Source of the DNA: Plakobranchus ocellatus
Lineage: Eukaryota > Mollusca > Gastropoda > Plakobranchidae
DNA length: 38,678 nucleotides
Assembly: GCA_019648995.1 (NCBI GenBank)
Contig: BLXT01000264.1
Coordinates: 130,471 to 169,148 of the forward strand
Reading direction: 5' to 3'
Shown here: piece by piece, positions 33,966 to 38,678 of the stretch
Layout of the letters: each line of letters opens with the position of its first letter
Position numbering within the stretch: position 1 is the stretch's first letter
Position numbers and translations under genes: made by a program
Notes under the pieces: model-generated
The model's input: only the letters and a program-made list of their open reading frames with translations
Told to the model about the DNA's origin: nothing
The model's database searches: none

Positions 33966-36900
33966 CTGAAATTTATTCACATAATTGTTTGTTAAGAAAT
34001 ATTCTCTTCACAAGTCATGAAACAGTTTGTAAGCTACATGTTAATTATGTCACAAAAATTTATACACAAAACGTGTTAGAACAATAAAATTTAGTACAGA
34101 ACAAAAAGTTAAAGATTAAATTTTTCTAAAGGTTAAATATTGTAAATTTGAAAGTTTATTTTAGATTAAAAAAAAAAAATACATATGTATAATTTTGTAT
34201 ATATGTATATTTTTCTTTTTCTTTTTAACTCTAGCTTCCAATCTTAAGCTATAAATAGGCACTCAAAACCCGCACTCACTGTCGGCAGTAGAAGCGTAGA
34301 TCTATAAAATTGCGTATGTTTAACTCACGCAATAAGAGCGTAATTACACTTTAAACATAATAAAATATATATCAATGGAAAGAATAATTCAAGATCTGTA
34401 TATTTGTATCGGTTTGATGTTGTTTGGTGCCTTTGACCGGTATTTATAGTCCACCTGAAAAGGTGACCAACGTCGACTTTACCGCGGCAGCGCGAGGCAA
34501 GTTAGTGAAGTTTGAGACGACCCCTCGGCTTTGCCGGCGTTGCGAACCCGTACAGTAGATAGTATCGGTTTCTGATTGGTTGAAATAGAAAGAGAAGAAA
34601 ATAAGCTTTCTTTTCGTATATTTTTCGTCACGTGATTATTTTTCATTCACCTCTTTGGAGCTATTTAAAGTTTTCAAATCAGAATCTCGGGTGCTTGCCC
34701 TGAACATTTTCTCTCCAAAAAAACATCATTCGATAGCTTAACTTTTATACATTTTTATGTCCAAAATTTAAAAAAGCATCTAATACTGGACCGTTTCGCG
34801 AGACAATTTTCCAAAAGCCCTAAATAGAAAATTGAATCAAATTTATCCTGGTCGGCCTGGCTTAGTCGAGCGGTCGCTTCGATGCATGCAGACTTGGGTG
34901 CAACTGCAACGCTTTCCCGATTTATTATGGACCCCAAACACCCCATCGTAGAAGTTAAAAAGTACTTTATTTTGCAGTTTGAAAAATAGTAATTGAGTTT
35001 AAAGTGCGTTGTTAATTACATTTATTGGGGTGACTCTATGAGTATGAATCGGAGTGAAGTTAAACAAATAGCGGCAGGTTAGTTTGATCAGTTTCGCATT
35101 GTGACGTCACCGGTCGCGGTCAAGTAGGACAGGATCTCGATTTTCCTAATGCTTAGTAGACACATTGTGGTACTCCATAAAACTATTAATAAATTATAAA
35201 AATAGTAAAGTACGGGCTAGTTTCCTACACCCAATGCTGTGACGTCAAGGGCCATGGTCATAGCTGAATAATGTATAGATTCCATTACTAACTGCCTGTC
35301 TAAAAATACATGTAGGTGAATGTTGGATGTGATAATTAGGCCTAGATAATAAAATGGTGTTTTGGTTCAAACCAAAACAAACTGACGAGGTCTAGATCAG
35401 AGGCAAGATAGCAAGTAAGCATTGGTATGAATTTGATAGATCTAGATCTAGGCCTTGATTTAGATTTATGTTCTATTTTACTTTGATCTATATCTATCAA
35501 TACTTTCTTCTGTAGAGGCAAACAATCTAATCTAGATCTTTTCTTTTTTTTTATTTTAAGCAGCTAATAGTAACGTCTTTTTTCCGTTTTGCCTCTTGAA
35601 GTTTTCTTTTAATACTGATCTTATTCTTATTAGTTGGATAGAACTTCCAGTTCCATAAATTTTTAATTTATAATCATCTACAGTGAAACGGATTGTTTTG
35701 AATAACATCTCAAATTTATTGAAAATTGTCGATGTGCACAAAAACCGCCTACATATCAAAGACCTTTTTTTTTTCTTCTTATATACATATATCAATAAAA
35801 CATCAATTAAGCTTTAATTAGGTAAGCCTTATAGCTTAAATGGTTCATTTTTTAACAATTTTTTAATTTAAAAAAAAAAATGCATTTTCTGCGCATAAGT
35901 CAATTTAGGTTTTTTTTTTCTTTGCATATGTTCTTTTTTTCATTTTTCATTTTTTTTTAAATGAACATGAGGCTTTAGAGCATGCTTTTTTCTTTAATTT
36001 AAGGAATCTGTAGCTTTGTTGGTTAATGTTTTATAAGTTTTTGAATTTTAAGAAAAATGACTTTTTAGCCATTGTCAAAATGCGCACATTTTGCCTTCAA
36101 GCGATTTTTGGATCAATATAACATACTTTTTTTATTGTTTGTGAATCACAAAAAAAATTGAGTATGTTGTCTGTATAACTATCTGTAAGATCTGTAAGTT
36201 TCATGAGTATCAGGCATAAACTCTTTGAGTTTTGGATGTCCAAACTTGACGTAATCCACAATTGCAGAAAATCGCAAATTACTGACAAAAAACGGCTGTA
36301 CTTAAAATGCTGTAACTTTTTTCAATATTAAGCAATATGCATCATTTTGGTATCAAAATGCTCAGCTCAGTGAGCTCTATCAAATGATGTTCTTACTGGG
36401 TCTGTATGTTAAAAATGAAATTTTGGGTTTTGGGTGCCTACTATAAAAATAAGAAAACCATCTAAAAAAGATTTCAAGCAGAAACAAGAGGTATTAAAGG
36501 AGCCTCTTTTTTCATATTTTCAAACTTGCCAAATTAAAATCTGCACTCTTAAGATCTGATTACAGGCAGAAATAGCTTCCAAAACTGGTGATCCAAATAC
36601 TTTTTGAAGAAAAATGTTAAACAGTCACTTTTTTCTCCTAAAAATCAGTCTATAAAACTGCAATGTTTTGTTGTGAATTGACATATATTTTTCATCACAT
36701 GTGAATAAAAAGAAAACATAATTATGTGATGGCCATCATCATGAACAACACTCCAATGCTTTTGTTTTCCATTAAACAGGTTCATTAAAAAAAAAAAAAA
36801 AAAAAGGCATCTTTGCCCTGACTTGAAAAATACCAGGCCTGAGAGTAAGTTCTTCACAGAACTTGTGGGGCATCTTACTCGTGTGCAGTTTTAGCAAAAT

Positions 36901-37526
36901 TTACTAATAGAATATCACATCTCCAGCAGTCACAAACCATTGGCAAAACTTTCAACTGATTAAAAATCAAGAGTGATTTTGTTGCATGTTGACCAACAGA
37001 CACGTTCACGTACTTGTTCAGACTCGGCCCCTTCAGGTGATTGGAGGAAGCCCAGGCGCTGCTGGAAAGGATGACCCATGACCACCCACTCTCGCTGTAC
37101 CAAGCTTTGAAAGCCTGACTGGGTGCGATACTCTGTATCCAGCTGTAGCTGGGCAAGGCATGAAATGACACAACTCAAGTCACACCCTGTCTCCTCTGTG
37201 GGGAAGGAAAAAAACATTAAATGTAAGGCAGTTCAACTTTTTATGGCCAGTAAAATATGAAATTAGTAAAAGATAGTTGCATGAAGCTGTTTTGACATTG
37301 TTTTCTCAAAAATATCTGCAATTGTCAAGAAAGCCAGGTAACAGATTCTCACCACCTTTCTATCTTACAGTCTTACCTTTCAAGACAACAGTTTGAGAAT
37401 CCCTGGTTATCTGGTTAACTACATGGTTAGCGGTGTTCAGGCAGGCGGCCACATGCTGCAGCCAGTGAGAATTCTCCAGATTGCTCAGCCAGCGTGCATC
37501 AGAGCTGTAGAAGTCTTTGGCCGAAT
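33084..37526 (-). CDS. MTMR10: Myotubularin-related pseudophosphatase, MTMR10-like, 3' part (403 aa visible)
   Basis: Exons 37526-37377, 37195-37014 and 33965-33084 join in frame to 403 residues plus TGA; the 5' end lies beyond the window. Visible order: SSDARWLSNLENSHWLQHVA (phosphatase fold), then TVVLK|EETGCDLSC where active myotubularins carry the HCSDGWDRT P-loop, then YRTQSGFQSLVQREWVVMGH and APVFLLFLDCVWQLLQQFP, both classic myotubularin blocks. Catalytic Cys and Arg are absent, placing it with the inactive MTMR10/11/12 branch. The C-terminus (ITSSFPFTLAV..CGPLSQYLKD) resembles MTMR10 more than MTMR12. Inactive myotubularins act as adaptors that bind and steer active 3-phosphoinositide phosphatases on endosomal membranes. 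A Gln run and basic stretch (QPPQQQQREDKEMTRLL) precede the tail. Confidence 0.88.
34240..34700. promoter_or_regulatory. Promoter-like patch inside the MTMR intron
   Basis: It is richer in CpG than its surroundings (cgtcgac, accgcggcagcgcg, gccggcgttgcg). It contains a plus-strand TATA box (CTATAAATAGG, about 34249-34259), a minus-strand TATA-like CTATAAATACC (about 34440-34450), a CCAAT-type TGATTGGTTG (about 34574) and an E-box TCACGTGA (about 34629). No gene downstream of it was recognised, so it may be an unrecognised noncoding RNA start, an alternative promoter or an old mobile element. Confidence 0.35.
34848..34912 (+). mobile_element. tRNA-derived SINE head fragment
   Basis: A perfect A box (TGGCTTAGTCG, 34858-34868) and a B box with two mismatches (GGTGCAACTGC, 34897-34907) lie 28 bp apart. 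The sequence is tRNA-like but the stems and B box are too decayed for a functional tRNA. Confidence 0.5.
35102..35109. promoter_or_regulatory. CRE palindrome TGACGTCA, copy 1
   Basis: A perfect CREB/ATF site within ATTGTGACGTCACCGG, part of an imperfect repeat with the site 138 bp to the right. Confidence 0.45.
35240..35247. promoter_or_regulatory. CRE palindrome TGACGTCA, copy 2
   Basis: Found in GCTGTGACGTCAAGGGCC; like copy 1 it is followed about 6-12 bp later by a GGTCA. Confidence 0.45.
37014..37195 (-). CDS. MTMR10: MTMR10-like penultimate exon
   Basis: The acceptor is ccttccccacag and the donor GAACAA|gtacgt. The exon completes a Glu codon at its start and ends phase 0 after Gln. It covers the degenerate P-loop (EETGCDLSC) and the YRT..GF..LV..EW block. 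Confidence 0.88.
37377..37526 (-). CDS. MTMR10: MTMR10-like internal exon
   Basis: 150 nt between tatttctcag and gtaaga, phase 1 on both sides. It encodes SAKDFYSSDARWLSNLENSH through DSQTVVLK, the segment just before the P-loop. Confidence 0.88.
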
Positions 37527-37726
37527 CTGAGAAATACGATAAGAGATATTAGACTGGAATGAGCATTTAAATTTAATGTTTAAGTAATTTTCCACTAAAT
37601 AGTTTTTTCATTCATAAAAAACCAAAGATAATAAAAATAAAGAATTAAAAAAAAAATTTTAACAAAAAATTTGTTCCAAGGTCTTGTAGAAAAAGAAGAA
37701 CAATTTCACATTTTAATATAAAAATT

Positions 37727-37778
<52 letters not shown>

Positions 37779-38678
37779 ATATATATATGTTTGAGGCAAA
37801 CACAGCTAATTAGCCATTTTACATAAACTAAAATTATAAAAGAATGTCAAAGTCAGCAACATCTAACTAAAGGGAGAAAGAGGGTTGGAATTAAAATGGT
37901 ACTGCTTATGTCACTGAAGAACGAGGACACTCAAATGCCGTACATGATTACAAGGGAAATCACAGATTAGAACTTTAAGGACAAAATTTTGAAATCATTT
38001 GAATTAGCTTCAACTGATGAAAGATAAAAGGTAGAATAAAGGATCCTGAAAGAGATAGATATGAGACAACCTGTCAGCTATGTGAAGCAATGAAACCTTA
38101 CCTTATAGGACAGCATATAGAGGCAAATGCTCCATACATTGGAGAAAGAGAAGGGGCAGAGGGAGAGAGTAGAGGCACTAGCAGAAATTGACAGTCAGTT
38201 GCAAGAACAATTGAAAGCTACTTTGATGCAAAAATTAAGAGGCTGAAAGGAAAGTAAATGTTGTGAAGCAATGTTCAACAGAGTGATACTGGATACTGTG
38301 CTAGCTAGAAAATATTCATGATTAAGCAGCCACAGGATAATTCCTTTTTTTTTTTTTAAACCAATGATTAAAAGTTGAAAGGCATTAAAGCCCTTGAAGT
38401 TATCATACAAATTTCCATTCATTTGAAAAGGTTTATCCTAATGATTTTTCAATGTGACAAGATGGCAGAAATTTCAAGCTGTAAACCAGTTTTGAAATGG
38501 CAAAAAAGATGAGACTGGATACAATCTGGTATAAAACCTAAAATTTCTCACATAGCACAAAGAAAGACTAAATTCTGTTTATTGAGGAGGTTAATATAAA
38601 TTAATTTTCATCTAAAGTGTATATAAAAGTCAACATGGTCCTAAAATTTGCCAGAAATGTAAAATATTTTGTTTATTT
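37527..38678 (-). other. MTMR10: MTMR10-like upstream intron, cut by the window edge
   Basis: The region begins at the acceptor beside 37526 and reaches the edge with no recognisable further myotubularin exon. It contains a (TA)n run (37731-37780). The remaining 5' exons lie beyond 38678. Confidence 0.7.
37731..37780. repeat. (TA)n microsatellite in the MTMR intron
   Basis: Long TA run with minor interruptions at its right end. Confidence 0.95.

Larger units (their letters stand above)
33966..37013 (-). other. MTMR10: MTMR10-like last intron
   Basis: This 3.05-kb intron starts at gtacgt and ends ttcag. It is unusual in holding a CpG-richer promoter-like patch (34240-34700), a tRNA-derived fragment (34848-34912), two CRE palindromes in an imperfect repeat (35090-35260), AGATCT-type words (35380-35540) and a poly-A run near 36787. 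No coding exon found inside. Confidence 0.8.

Noticed and set aside
33709-33969. Plus-strand ORFs opposite the MTMR terminal exon
   Set aside because: Shadows of the minus-strand coding exon.
34848-34912. A functional tRNA gene
   Set aside because: The B box has two mismatches and the stems do not pair convincingly.
34755-34946. 63-residue minus-strand ORF
   Set aside because: It is antisense to a tRNA-like SINE fragment and has no family match.
36875-37171. 98-residue minus-strand ORF overlapping the MTMR exon
   Set aside because: It is another frame over the 37195-37014 exon, whose real frame gives the myotubularin blocks.
1-38678. CRISPR arrays, prophage, defence islands or operons
   Set aside because: The window is spliced animal DNA. 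The only regularly spaced repeat is a contiguous minisatellite without unique spacers.

Overview
The window is nuclear DNA from an invertebrate animal. It is very AT-rich, its three recognisable genes are split by GT-AG introns, and it carries SINE, LINE and pogo-type transposon remnants plus many simple repeats. There is no operon structure, Shine-Dalgarno spacing or long bacterial ORF. The frequent TAGGCC and AGATCT palindromic words and the tRNA-derived SINEs remind me of gastropod mollusc genomes, but that is a weak inference and I cannot name the species.

Three protein-coding genes can be reconstructed exon by exon. (1) A SERF (small EDRK-rich factor) gene lies on the minus strand in three coding exons (9131-9125, 6710-6605, 5371-5257) and gives 75 residues. 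(2) A complete SUB1/PC4 transcriptional coactivator gene lies on the plus strand in four coding exons (14132-14212, 14755-14862, 16009-16114, 17708-17787) and gives 124 residues. (3) The 3' half of a catalytically dead myotubularin-related gene, closest to MTMR10, lies on the minus strand in exons 37526-37377, 37195-37014 and 33965-33084. Its 5' part lies beyond the right edge. Every splice junction keeps frame.

Layout: 1-4.3 kb has no recognisable gene, only AT microsatellites and a degenerate tandem repeat. 4.3-9.15 kb is SERF. 9.15-12.1 kb separates the divergent SERF and SUB1 genes and is crowded with repeats: a polypurine tract, an intact SINE with target-site duplications, a LINE C-terminal remnant ending in (GA)n, and a second SINE. 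12.1-19.7 kb is SUB1 with a probable noncoding first exon and a long 3' UTR carrying a 147-bp tandem duplication. 20.17-21.54 kb is an internally deleted pogo-like transposon with a relict transposase helix-turn-helix. 21.5-33 kb is gene-poor and includes a poly-A assembly gap, a 32-bp minisatellite and a 501-bp pogo-type MITE. 33.08-38.7 kb is the MTMR gene, whose 3-kb last intron has a promoter-like, CpG-rich patch.

The genes are unrelated housekeeping genes with no obvious joint pathway. I found no CRISPR, phage, toxin or bacterial-type defence system. The most unusual signal is a 25-bp near-palindrome, flanked by TA, present in one copy and absent from the other copy of a local tandem duplication at 8879-8982. 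It matches palindromic words scattered in the noncoding DNA.
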